From NCBI RefSeq assembly GCF_027943255.1, contig NC_072896.1, positions 34,870,501 to 34,934,500 on the forward strand: 64,000 nucleotides of DNA. Direction: 5' to 3'. This DNA is from Anastrepha obliqua. Lineage: Eukaryota > Arthropoda > Insecta > Diptera > Tephritidae. A model generated the notes under the pieces. It made no database searches, had not been told where the DNA came from, and saw only the letters and a program-made list of their open reading frames with translations. This document shows positions 22,240-31,780 of this stretch, piece by piece. Position 1 is the stretch's first letter. The number at the start of each line of letters is the position of its first letter. Made by a program: the position numbers and the translations under genes.

Positions 22240-22740
22240 AAGTTTTGGTTGGTTGGTTGGTTAGAGTGGTGATTCATCCAGAATCCAACTAGCGCTTCCG
22301 CACCATTTTGTTGCCACATCCTCGTTACCAAATTGCTTAACAGCTATTTACAACAAGACTATATCCAGTCTGTGCGGTTTAGGAACCTTATTAGGTTGTT
22401 GACGTCTAAGCCAAACAGTTGCTCGAGACTCTCGAACAGCGGTTTGCCCAGGGTTAACATTCTGTCCTACCATAGGGCAAGGCATTCACAGAGGAAATGG
22501 AAGATTGTTTCCTTTTTCTCCGGTTGTTTACAACTATGACAGTACGTGTTGTGCGGGATGCCCATTTTGGCGGCTTGTTCTCCGATACACCAGAAGCCAA
22601 TTATGACTGCCGTTAGTCTACAGGCGTCCCGTGGTTTCACGTTTATCAATGTATAAGTATAAGTTTTAGGAGAAAGGTCCAAGTCTTGCCATAAATTCTG
22701 TGACAAATTTTGCAATACATCGGCAAGAACAAATTCGCGG
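22240..22740 (-). pseudogene. LINE ORF2 C-terminal domain with (AACC)n tail
   Basis: The minus strand gives LINVKPRDACRLTAVIIGFWCIGEQAAKMGIPHNTYCHSCKQPEKKETIFHFLCECLAL and then LGKPLFESLEQLFGLDVNNLIRFLNRTDWI with a stop. The Cys-His pattern C-x2-C...H-x3-C is intact; the usual TGH reads IGF. The 3' UTR ends with CACCACTCTAACCAACCAACC at 22270-22246. A truncated copy of an RNase-H-type LINE related to, but distinct from, families X, Y and Z. Confidence 0.75.
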
Positions 22741-22839
22741 AAAAGGCTCAGTTATTTTTGCTTTTATTCGTAGACATTCCACTCATAAATTGTACTCAGT
22801 TTGGTGGCAAATTTCGCTGTTTAACAATGGAGTGGGGAG

Positions 22840-23760
22840 CTAAGGAAATCGTATTGCAGTGATTGCATTGAAAAAATGGTAAAAGTGCAAGTGAGATTTA
22901 CGAATTGCTGAAAAAACTTAATATTTCGAGAATGTTTGTTTACCTCACGATCAATCGTTTTTCCCAAAGGTCTGATGTGGCACGTCTTTACTAGAAAAAA
23001 TTCGCTGACATCTACTTAGAAAGCGGAAAACCATGTCCAGAGAAATGAATGTATCGACCAGATCCATGTCAAGACTAATACGAAATATCCTCCCCATGAA
23101 AGTCTTCCGCTGCTGCACTGGTCATCTTCTGACAACGAGCTTGAACAAAAATTAGACCCGACAGATACAAGCAGCTTCTTCGGTGGCACACGGTCAACGG
23201 TCATGAAAATATTCTTTTCACTGATGAAAAAACTTTCACAATTGAGGAAGCTTTTGATAATCAAACCGACAAAATCTATGCTAAAACTTCTAAAGAGGCA
23301 AACACTGTTCAACGTAGCCACCATCCAGCCTCCATAATGGTTTGGTGGGGAGTGTCTTGTAAAGGCGTTACATCTCTTCATTTCTGTGAAACAGCGGTTA
23401 AGACCGGGGCAAAAGTGTACCATAAGGCAAAAACCTCACAGAGGTAGCTGAAAACCACATTCCTGGGTGCATAGCCGCAAAAAATTGGCAAGTTCATATC
23501 TGAATCCATTGGGATACAGTTTGGGATCAGAAGTGGAGAGCATAGCCTGTCGAAGACCTCACACAAATTTAGAGAGTCTCAAACAATCTTTGTTACGAGC
23601 AGCGACATCAATATCCATGGAGACAGTGCGTGCGGCAATAGCTGAATGGCCTAATCGTTTGAAGGTTTGTGTAAAAGCAAACTGTGATCATTTCGAACAG
23701 AAATTTATTTTTATTTTTTAATATTTACATGATTAAATAAAATTAAATTTATTAAAAAAA
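22840..23760 (+). pseudogene. Tc1-like transposase pseudogene
   Basis: From 22826 (MEWGAKEIV) the plus strand has KNGKSASEIYELLKKLNISRMFVYLTINRF (helix-turn-helix), SGKPCPERMNVSTRSMSRLIRNI, ENILFTDEKTFTIEEAFDNQTDKIYA (first catalytic aspartate in FTDEK), HHPASIMVWWGVS, then a deleted stretch where the second aspartate is expected, and finally RRPHTNLESLKQSLLRAATSISMETVRAAIAEWPNRLKVCVKANCDHFE. Many stops and shifts. The ending is typical of insect IS630/Tc1-type elements. TIRs were not resolved. Confidence 0.7.
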
Positions 23761-23934
23761 TTATTATAATTTTTTACCTCTAACGCACTCAGCTTTTAAC
23801 AGAAGTTATGACAGTACTAGGTATATACAGTCAGTTAAATTACTATAACATTAAGAATTATTGGCAAGTTTTGACCACTTAGTATTTAGTAACTTTTTTA
23901 TGAAAACATAGCTCAACTCTAATAAAGGGTGGCT

Positions 23935-24278
23935 AAGTTTCAAGGGCCGGTGTTTATTTTGAATAAAATACAATTTTTTAAGAAATTATTATTATTTCTC
24001 TTTATTATGATAACACTGATAAAGCTCAATTACGTATAAAACAAAATATTGGCCAAATGGTCGCCGCGGCCTCGGCGGCACACCTCTATCCTATGATCCA
24101 AATTTTCGATGACGCTGAGGCATATTTGAGGTTCTATGCCGTTAATGTGCCGAATTATCTCATCCTTTAGCTCTTGAATTGTTGCTGGCTTATTTATGTA
24201 CACCTTTTATTTCAAATTAAAAAAAGTCCAACGGTGTCATTGACGTTTAGGTGTGGTTCACCGCTTCTTGAAAACTAA
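23935..24278 (-). mobile_element. DD41D-type element family A, truncated 3' part with TIR
   Basis: The left end GGTGGCTAAGTTTCAAGGGC is the TIR also seen at 26864 and 27030. Read on the minus strand, the coding end runs INKPATIQELKDEIIRHINGIEPQICLSVIENLDHRIEVCRRGRGDHLANIL and stops. This is the C-terminus of a DD41D-group transposase. The rest of the gene, with all catalytic residues, is missing. Homology ends where the family B element begins at 24281. Confidence 0.75.
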
Positions 24279-24280
24279 AG

Positions 24281-24808
24281 GGTTTTCCAATAACAGATGT
24301 TATTGATGAATGGATTGCGCTATGGAGAGATGATGAACGATTTTTTATGGACGGAATTGGATGGTATTGATCTGGACAACGTTTATTTTCAACAAGACGG
24401 CGCTACGTGCCACACAAGCAACGAAACCACTGATATTTTACGGGAAAAGTTTCCGCACCGTGTTATCTCTCGAAGAGGTGATCACAATTGGCTACCGAGA
24501 TCTTGTTATTTAACACTTTGTGATTTTTTTCCTTTGGGGCACATGAAAGAGAAGACCTACAACAACAGCCCAGGGTCGATTCAAGACCAATCGAGGACAT
24601 AGGACAGCCACTTTGCAATTCGGTTATGGAAAATTTCATGAAAAGGATATTGTCCTGTAAGCGGGGTCGTGGTGGGCTTTTGCCTGATGCTATTTTCCAC
24701 TATTAACGACACACCTCTCTCTTTATAATGAAATGAACATCCGATCATTTATAGTAAAAAATAACATTTTTCTTTGAATATCAAAATAACATCTTTGTTT
24801 GGAAAACC
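24281..24808 (+). mobile_element. DD41D-type element family B, internally deleted with both TIRs
   Basis: The ends GGTTTTCCAATAACAGATGT (24281) and, inverted, GGTTTTCCAAACAAAGATGT (24808) are matching TIRs. Right after the left TIR a frame gives LMNGLRYGEMMNDFLWTELDGIDLDNVYFQQDGATCHTS, with the second catalytic aspartate. It continues to RGDHNWLPRSC-Y-LTLCDFFPLGHMKEK with the third aspartate. From QQD to CD there are 41 intervening residues. After a frameshift, LCNSVMENFMKRILSCKRGRGG ends the gene. The first half of the transposase is deleted. A 528-bp non-autonomous derivative. Confidence 0.8.
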
Positions 24809-25126
24809 GTATACTACGTTAAAAACTTGCACAAATACCTTTGGACATATAAACTGACACGTCCGCCACTCATCCTACGCTCTCTGTAATTTGTAAGCCT
24901 CGTTTGACATTGTCATACAAATGGAGAGTCCTACTCGTATTAGTCGGTTTCATTAGCCACCGTTTATATTCATTTATGCTCCTAAAATTTTTAATTTGAA
25001 TTTTAAATACCTATACATCCTTTTTTGAACCAAAACCCATTCATCGATTACCCTCTTTTTGGTTAAAATTCTGTAGTCTCATAACTTAAACTATATTGCG
25101 AGATATGAAAGAAAACTTGAAATTAC
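24809..25126. other. AT-rich spacer
   Basis: Nothing recognisable between the family B element and the TTAA at 25127. Confidence 0.5.
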
Positions 25127-25429
25127 TTAAGGGGCTATTTTGGTCTAGACGCCTATATTTTAGGTATTTTTAAAACTAAGAAAAACATTTTTACTATCCA
25201 TTTTTCATGGTTTTTATTAATATTGGGAAAGTATAAGAAAAATATAAAAAAAATATTTCAAAATCCGAGACAGGCGCGAAAGTTTTTCAAAAAAACACAC
25301 TTAAAATTCAGAAAAATGTATGCAATTTTTATTTAAATCAATAGTACAGTCTATATAATTTCAGGTTTGAAGATTATTTCATGCAAATGTTGACCGTGAA
25401 CTGCGCTTCAAATGGTCCATCCGCTTAGT

Positions 25430-26085
25430 TCAATTTTGGCATACTCTTTCCAATGTTTCGGCCGGTATCTCAGATAGAAATGCTTTAATGTTGTCTTCCA
25501 ATGTGTTAATTGGAGCAGGCTTGTCTGGATAGACATGAGCTTTAACATAGCCCCACAAAAAACAATCTAAAGGCGTTATATCGCACGATCTGGGTGGCCA
25601 ATTGACAGGTCCCGAATGTGAAATAAAATGTTCACCGAACTCGCCTCTCAACAAGTCCATTGTTACGCGTTTGTGTGGCATGTGGCACCGTCTTGCTGAA
25701 ACCTCATGTCATGCAAGTCAAGCTCTTGCATTTTAGGCAAAAAACAGTTGGATATCATTTCACGGTAGTGCTCACCATTCACAGTTACGTTGCGATTTGC
25801 AGCTTCTTTGAAGAAGTACGGTCCAATGATACCTCCAGCCCATAAACCGCACCAAACTGTGACCTTTTCTGGATACATTGGTAGCTCTTGCAATTCTTCT
25901 GGCTGATCTTCACTTCAAAATCGACAATTCTGCTTATTTACGTAACCATTGATCCAAAAATGAGCTTCGTCGCTGAACACAATTTTTCGATAAAAAAGTG
26001 GATCTTAAACTTTCTTAACATAACACGCATTTTTGTAATAAAATTCATTGATTTGCAAGCGTTGTTGGTTTGTAGTACGATTCAT
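25430..26085 (-). pseudogene. DD41D-type transposase family C, copy 1, DNA-binding region deleted
   Basis: The start at 26085 reads MNRTTNQQRLQINEFYYKNACYVKKV and then jumps, past a stop, to DPLFYRKIVFSDEAHFWINGYVNKQNCRF. The middle is well kept: PEKVTVWCGLWAGGIIGPYFF, VTVNGEHYREMIS and RFQQDGATCHT. A frameshift near 25675 follows, then RVTMDLLRGEFGEHFIS, WPPRSCDITPLDCFLWGYVKAHVY and ETLERVCQN. The D-D-D triad is present with 41 residues between the last two. About 100 residues with the helix-turn-helix are absent. The element probably spans 25275-26185; its 3' end matches the copy ending near 31.78 kb. Confidence 0.85.
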
Positions 26086-26490
26086 GGTTAAATTATAGTC
26101 CAAACTGAAGATGTTTGACAGTGAAACAAAAGACGAAACGTGCGTCAGCTGTTTAAACCAACTGTTTAAAAAGATAATAGCTAAAAAATTACCCGTTATA
26201 ATAAAAAATTCCTATCAAACTTCAAAGCGATCGGTCAAGTATAACTTAGATCATAATATTTACTACTCACTCACTCTGGATATACACATATATATTTCCA
26301 GGTATATATTATAGAAGTATAAAGTATATATATATGTATAGAATAAATAAATGTTGTGTGGGATACAAAAGATTTTCTGGAAGGAACGAGTCCTCAAGTC
26401 GTCCGGTAACATTTGCCGTTCATTGTGCGATTCGCTCCACTCGGCCGGCTTAGACGCCACGTCACAAAATCCGCTATATCTCCGAAAACA

Positions 26491-26864
26491 AAGGTGGTTA
26501 AATTGCAAGGGTCGATGTTGAATGTGAACCACACCTAAGCGTCAACAACACCGTTGTAATTCTTTGGGGTTATTTGAAAGCAAAGGTGTACGTCGATAAG
26601 CCAGCAACAAGTCATGAGCTAAAAGATGAGATAATTCGGCACATTAAAGGCATAGAACCTCAATAATACCTCAGCGTCATCGAAAATTTAGACCATCGGA
26701 TGGAGGTGTGCCGCCGAGGCCGCGGCGGCCATTTGCCCGATATTTTGTTGCATACGTAATTAAGCCATACCAATATTATCATAATAGAGCTAAATGACAA
26801 TAATTTCCTGAAAAAATTGTATTTTATTCAAAATCCACACCGGCCCTGAAAACTTAACCACCCT
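26491..26864 (+). mobile_element. DD41D-type element family A, short deletion derivative with both TIRs
   Basis: The left TIR AAGGTGGTTAAATTGCAAGG and the right TIR (inverted AAGGGTGGTTAAGTTTTCAGG) bound 374 bp. Just inside the left TIR the sequence jumps to the transposase C-terminus: LWGYLKAKVYVDKPATSHELKDEIIRHIKGIEPQ, a stop, YLSVIENLDHRMEVCRRGRGGHLPDILLHT. Nearly the whole gene has been deleted, leaving a MITE-like copy. It has the same GTGAACCACACCTAA junction sequence as the minus-strand copy at 23.9-24.3 kb. Confidence 0.8.
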
Positions 26865-26904
26865 TAAAATAAGGAACTATTTGCATTTGGTGGTCTACTT
26901 GGTT

Positions 26905-27030
26905 AATATTTTGTTCAATACGTAATTCAGCCATACCAATATTATCATAATAAAGAGAAATGATAATAATTTCTTAAAAAAATGTATTTTATTCAAAATC
27001 AACACCGGCCCTTGAAACTTAACCACCCTT
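26905..27030 (+). mobile_element. DD41D-type element family A, 3' end fragment
   Basis: The 3' UTR TAATATTTTGTTCAATACGT...CCATACCAATATTATCATAA and the TIR AACCACCCTT at 27030 repeat the end of the 26491-26864 derivative 40 bp upstream. No coding sequence remains. Direct repetition could reflect two insertions or unequal repair. Confidence 0.75.
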
Positions 27031-27145
27031 TAATTCGAAATTTTGAAAAACCCGTTGAAGGGCATAGTGTTGAAGGTCTAAGCTTTGAAAATATGCAACA
27101 AAAAAATCGATTTTTTCAAATTTCTAGATCAGAATACCCCCTTAA

Positions 27146-28200
27146 TGCCTTTTCGCCACTCTCTAACAAGTTTTATCTTTGTGTCTACTAATACACTGTT
27201 TGGCGTAATTACATACATACACACATCCATCTACCATACGTATACACATTAACGCATTTCTTACCGCATGTCTCAATTTCCGTACGCATGCACACAAACG
27301 CATATAACTTCGGCATATGCATGTATGTATAAAAGATTTGTATGTATGTAGTTTGCTGGTGGTAATCTGCAATCAACTCTCTAGAGACAGTAGAGTTAAT
27401 TTAATTTGATTGTGTGCAAAAGTAAGGCTTAGTGAAGTGATTGAAAAAAGTGAGCGAATTGTAGTTGGACGAATAGAAATATGCAGCAAAGTGAGGCAAA
27501 GCAAAAGTGTGAAAAATGTGATAGGTGTGAAGAGAATTTCTAAGTATGTGGAGCTAAGCAAAAAAGCAGAGCCCCAAAAGAAGGAAGTAGGTTGTGCATG
27601 CATTGGCTGTGTGTGATTGGGTAAAACTGTAGATTTGGTGTAGCAAAAGTTTGCACATTTACTTGCCACATGTGAGGCAAACCGCAAACTATTTGACAAT
27701 TGGAAAAGTTGAAAAGATTTTTCTTTAGAACGATGTCACGACATACACATAAACGCAGTTAAGAAAATGCAAACGAATGCAAATGCCTTACGGACTAAAC
27801 TTGCAAAGTGTGGAATAAAAATTAGCAACTTTTATGAAGATGCAAGAAATTGTTTAGAAATCATAGAAAGAGTTTTTAATTTTATGAAATGATAATACTT
27901 GTTTATGGTATTGCCCTGCGCTCTCCGGAAATAGGATTTGGTATCTTAGGATGCCATTTTTAGTTATTTCATCAAATCAGGCGGCGAACATCGAAAAAAG
28001 AGAGTGATGGGGAGTAGTTCATGGTTCATGGAGGGCATATGCCGGATATCATATTCAAAAAATATAGGGGATGAAAGTATCTCCCAGATTATAATAAAAA
28101 AAAAATGATTTCAATAATATTTTTAAGAACGTAGTCCTTCTACGAAAACTACTGGTCCTCCTACGTTAAAAACTCACTGCGGTTTTTTTTTCAGCACCAT
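27146..28200. other. non-coding spacer
   Basis: CATACA/GTAT-type simple repeats at 27210-27350 and AT-rich DNA. No coding similarity. Confidence 0.5.
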
Positions 28201-28204
28201 GAGG

Positions 28205-28780
28205 ATAAATTAAAAAAATTTGAGAATGCTAGAGTGCCCATAGCTAATGTCTAGCTTATGGCCAGAACAACCCAATCTGAAAGCGGTGCGTGCAGCAACA
28301 GTTCTTCCTGCGATGTCCACGGGTGCCATATTCAGCATAAGCGTTAAAGTAGGAGTGGTCCGCAGCGCCCCACAGATTCTAATGAGTGCAGACCTTAGGA
28401 ACCTCTCCAACCTTTTAATTGATGTCATCCTTTCCGACGAGTTTCACCAGACAAGAACACCTTATAACATAGTTGGCTTTGTAATTGTGTTACAAAGCCA
28501 AAACGTAACTTTAGGCGAAAACTCCATCTTTTGCCGATAGCGCCCCTACAACAATACACGGTGATTGTTGCCTTCCTAATTCTCTCGACAATGTTGCACT
28601 TCCACGTTAGCCCTCCGTCTAGAATGATTCCCTGGTACTTAACCCTGTCAGAAAGCACCAATGGAAAGGAGAAATACTCTAAGTATTTTATATTTCCTCG
28701 AAAATAAGACGAGCTCCGTCTTCAGAGGATTTATAGAGAGACCGCAATTTGCATTGCATTTCACAACTATAGTAGTATTT
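28205..28780 (-). pseudogene. LINE reverse transcriptase thumb and linker fragment
   Basis: The minus strand reads NANCGLSINPLKTELVLFSRKYK, LSDRVKYQGIILDGGLTWKCNIVERIRKATITVYCCRGAIGKRW, then, in a second frame, RLERFLRSALIRICGALRTTPTLTLMLNMAPVDIAGRTVAARTAFRLG and ending GHSSIL. This is the RT end plus the linker preceding RNase H in X/Y/Z-type LINEs. The catalytic YADD, the RNase H and the 3' end are missing. It faces an opposite-strand LINE piece at 28.8 kb. Confidence 0.75.
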
Positions 28781-28834
28781 CAACTTTTTTTTTTTTCATC
28801 GGAAAGTTTGCAGTCTTTGATAAGATTGCGTTGA

Positions 28835-29505
28835 ATAGTGCCAAATCAAATATCAAATCGATGTTTGGCACTCATGGCCCTATCCTCCTCTGAGATGAAA
28901 TCCTCCCTGGTACTTGAGTGGATCGAGGAACTTAATTTACTTAGAATGCTCAATTTCATCCGGCTAATTTGGGTCCCACGACACAGGGGTATAACTGCGC
29001 GCGAAGCAGCGGAGGCATTGGCGAGAGAGGGTGCGGTCTCGCCTTTAATAGGAACTGAGCCCTTCCTTACCATGGAACAACACACCAACAAGAAGAAGCT
29101 CAGGAGTGAAGAGTTAGGGCTAAGGGAGGTTTTCTGGCACCAAACTATGGGGCTACGCCAAATGAAATCCTTACTGAGAGGGTACAACCAAAATTGCTTT
29201 AAAAACACATAATCCTATCCAAGGATAATCTGAGAAGATTCACGGGCATCCTCACAGGCCATTGAAGACTGCGAAGTCATCTGCCCATGAACGGGACTTG
29301 GTCTACGGACTCTTGCCGATCCTGCGACCAATCCCAGAAGAATCCAATGTACCTTCTTCTGAAAAGCAGCCAGAGAAAAGGCAATCCAACTCAGCTCTAT
29401 CCTAAGTTGAATAAGGGAACTGGGCTTGGATGGGGAATTGCGATGAGTAGAGGGCACAAAAGACCAGGAGGCCGAAGCGTAGACCTCATATATCTATCTG
29501 TTCTG
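28835..29505 (+). pseudogene. LINE RNase H end and C-terminal domain
   Basis: The plus-strand frame gives LVLEWIEELNLLRMLNFIRLIWVPRHRGITAREAAEALAREGAV. The WVPRHRGI...A-E-A-L-A-R block is the last RNase H motif, with Glu-Ala where Asp is expected. It continues with LREVFWHQTMGLRQMKSLLRGY, then in other frames LRRFTGILTGH and DSCRSCDQ. The 3' UTR carries AGAGGGCACAAAAGACC and ends near 29505 at the DD41D copy. 5'-truncated and frameshifted. Confidence 0.7.
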
Positions 29506-30067
29506 TTAAGAAAGTTCAAAGTCGAAAAATTGTGTTCAGCGACGAAGCTCATTTTTGGATCAATGGTTACGTAAATAAGCAAAATTGTCGATTTTGGAGT
29601 GAAGATCAGCCAGAAGAATTGCAAGAGCTACCAATGTATCCAGAAAAGGTCACAGTTTGGTGCGGTTTATGGGCTGGAGGTATCATTGGACCGTACTTCT
29701 TCAAAGATGCTGCGAATCGTAACGTAACTGTGAATGGTGAGCGCTACCGTGAAATGATATTCAACTTTTTTTTGCCCAAAATGGAAGAGCATGACATGTG
29801 GTTTCAGAAAGGCTGTGCCACATGCCACACAGCACGCGTAACAATGGACTTGTTGAGAGGCGAGTTCGGTGAACATTTTATTTCACGTTCGGGACCTGTC
29901 AATTGCCACCCAGATACTGCGATATAATGCCATTAGATTATTTTTTGTACGGCTATGTTAATGCTCGTGTCTATTCAGACAAGCCTGCTCCAATTAACAC
30001 ATTGGAAGACAACATTAAAGCTTTTATATGTGAGATAGCGGCCGAAACATTGGAAAGAGTATGCCAA
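29506..30067 (+). pseudogene. DD41D-type transposase family C, copy 2, left part
   Basis: It begins VKKVQSRKIVFSDEAHFWINGYVNKQNCRFWSEDQPEELQEL and continues WCGLWAGGIIGPYFFKDAANRNVTVNGERYREMI, a degenerate second catalytic site (KGCATCHTA where copy 1 has QQDGATCHT; Asp lost), then RVTMDLLRGEFGEHFISRSGPVN. After a 1-base shift YCDIMPLDYFLYGYVNARVY leads to ETLERVCQ at 30067. As in copy 1, the DNA-binding N-terminus is missing, but the breakpoint differs by a few codons. The gene is interrupted at 30067 by an R1-like LINE and resumes at 31614. Confidence 0.9.
30059..30067 (+). repeat. target-site duplication, left copy (GTATGCCAA)
   Basis: GTATGCCAA here is repeated at 31605-31613. The uninterrupted family C copy on the minus strand at 25.4 kb has a single GTATGCCAA at the same place, which proves that this is a duplication made by the insertion. 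Confidence 0.95.
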
Positions 30068-31604
30068 GGAAGGGTATACCTGCATACCTGATAAGGATTC
30101 TTCAGTGCTACCTGAGCAAGTCCGAACTGCTGTACGACACACCAGATGGTTAGAAAACAAAAGCAATAACGTCTGGCGCAGCTCAAGGATCTATTCTCTG
30201 CCCCGATCTCGGGAATCTGAGCTACGATGAGATATTGAAATGCCAGAAGATACATACCTAGTTGGATACGCGGACGATATAGTGGCGGTCATACCAGCTC
30301 GGGGCTCTGAGGACGCTAGAAGGAAGCTGAATTAAGTCATGATAAGGACGCAAATATGGCTTGAGGACCACGGCCTGGAACTCGCCAAACATAAAACCGA
30401 AGTCATCGTTATGACACGAGGTCACATGCCACTCGAGATCAGCATGCAAATAGGAGACACGTCCTTAGTGACCCAAAAAGTACTAAAATACTTAAGTATT
30501 CAAATTGACTGCAGGCTTACTTTCTGGGCCCAGATACGGCATGCGGCTGCTAAAGCAGCAAAGGTCACTGGTATCCAAGTAGACTAATGGCAAACATCGG
30601 TTGGCCAACACAGAACAAAAGAAAGCTAATTATGGCGGCCCCAAGCTCAATCCTCCTGTACGGCAGCGAAGTATGAGGAATTGTGCTAAACTGCAAAACC
30701 AAGCGCAAAGCACTGGAGGCTGTGCACCGAACAGCGGCACTCAGAATTACCTCAGCCTACCGCACTGTCTCAGGCGCTGCAATTTTCGTAATCAGCGGTC
30801 AGATTCCCATCGACCTCATGGTCCGGGAACTAATGGATGCGTGGGACTCCAAGAAGAAACACGTAATCACTAGCTTCCCAGAACGGAGACGCCAAACCAT
30901 GCTGCAGTGGCAAAGCCGATGGGACACTGAACCGAGAGGGCAGATGGTCGGCGAAACTTATTCCATTAATTGACAAATGAGTCCAAAGAAGCTTCGGAGA
31001 AGTGAACTACTTCTTAACTCAGTTCCTCTCGGGCCACGGATACTTCCGGAGTTACCTATACCGTATGGGCAAGATAGCCGATTCCAAGGGCATATACTGC
31101 GAAGCACCGAGCGATGACGCTGAACACACGTTTCTTAGTTGTGACAGATGGCTTGCGGAGAGAAATGCTCTGAGGGAGCCGATCGGCGGCATCGCACCGG
31201 GCAACATAATAAGCAAAATACTCGAACGCGGGGACAACTGGAACGCTGTAAAGAATTACATCGAGAACGTACTACGAAAAAAAGATTGACCTCGACACAG
31301 TACAACAAAGCGAAGGCGCACAGATAGAGACACAAGAAGACGAGCCTATAGCATGAAATCTGGCTACAAATAGGGTGGACCCGGATGTAGGTGAATAGAT
31401 TTGGTCCTTTATAGATGCTGTTCTGGGCCCTCCCGAAGTAATATAGAAAGCAGTTCCGAGAAGGGTGTCTCCCCAGAAGGAGAGGAGGTATCGTTTTAGT
31501 GGCCACACCACAGGTCGCAGTAGACGACGGTCGCTGTAAGTGCGAAGGCATTTTGAACCTTACCTTACCCACCATAAAAAAAAAAAACAAAAACAAAAAA
31601 AAAG
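30068..31604 (+). mobile_element. R1-like LINE insertion, 5'-truncated with poly-A tail
   Basis: A 1,537-bp insert bounded by the 9-bp duplication and ending in an A-rich tail (31575-31604). It codes for the RT end: GYADDIVAVIPA with the catalytic pair, IWLEDHGLELAKHKTEVIVM, LKYLSIQIDCRLTFWAQIRHAAAKAA, then SILLYGSEVW, YRTVSGAAIFVISGQIPIDL, LTQFLSGHGYFRSYLYRMGK and a Cys-His remnant in which one cysteine is lost (YCEAPSDDAEHTFLSC). Frame changes occur near 30330, 30590 and 30950. The layout is the same as the 11.8-12.9 kb R1-like piece. The 5' end is truncated in the RT palm. Confidence 0.9.
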
Positions 31605-31780
31605 GTATGCCAAAATTGGACTAATTGGATGGACCATTTGAAGCGCAGTCGCGGACAACATTTGCATGAAATAATCTTCAAACATTAAATTATATGGACT
31701 GTACTATAGATTTAAATAAAAATTTCATGCAGTTTTCTGAATTTTACGTGTGTTTTTTTTTAACTTTCCTATAGCTCTTA
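31605..31780 (+). mobile_element. DD41D family C, copy 2, right part with duplicated target at its start
   Basis: Starts with the second GTATGCCAA (31605-31613) and continues AAATTGG...GGATGGACCATTTGAAGCGC, the last codons of the transposase, then the 3' UTR AACATTTGCATGAAATAATC and the end region TTCTGAATTTTACGTGTGTT up to about 31780. It matches the 3' end of copy 1 (25275-25440, minus strand) throughout. Confidence 0.9.

Larger units (their letters stand above)
25131..27141. mobile_element. candidate TTAA-flanked TIR element carrying nested insertions
   Basis: The left end reads TTAA then GGGGCTATTTTGGTCTAGAC; the right end, inverted, reads TTAA GGGGGTATTCTGATCTAGA. The interior next to both ends is AT-rich and ORF-less, while the middle holds a DD41D family C element (25275-26185) and two family A pieces. 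Without them the host element would be several hundred base pairs, like the TTAA elements at 13.3 and 36.9 kb. The pairing of these two ends across 2 kb is inferred from similarity and orientation. Confidence 0.5.

Noticed and set aside
23016..23423. 135-codon minus-strand frame
   Set aside because: Antisense to the Tc1-like transposase motifs FTDEK and MVWWG on the plus strand.
31135..31596. 153-codon minus-strand frame
   Set aside because: Antisense to the R1-like LINE C-terminus and 3' UTR; its first residues come from the poly-A tail.
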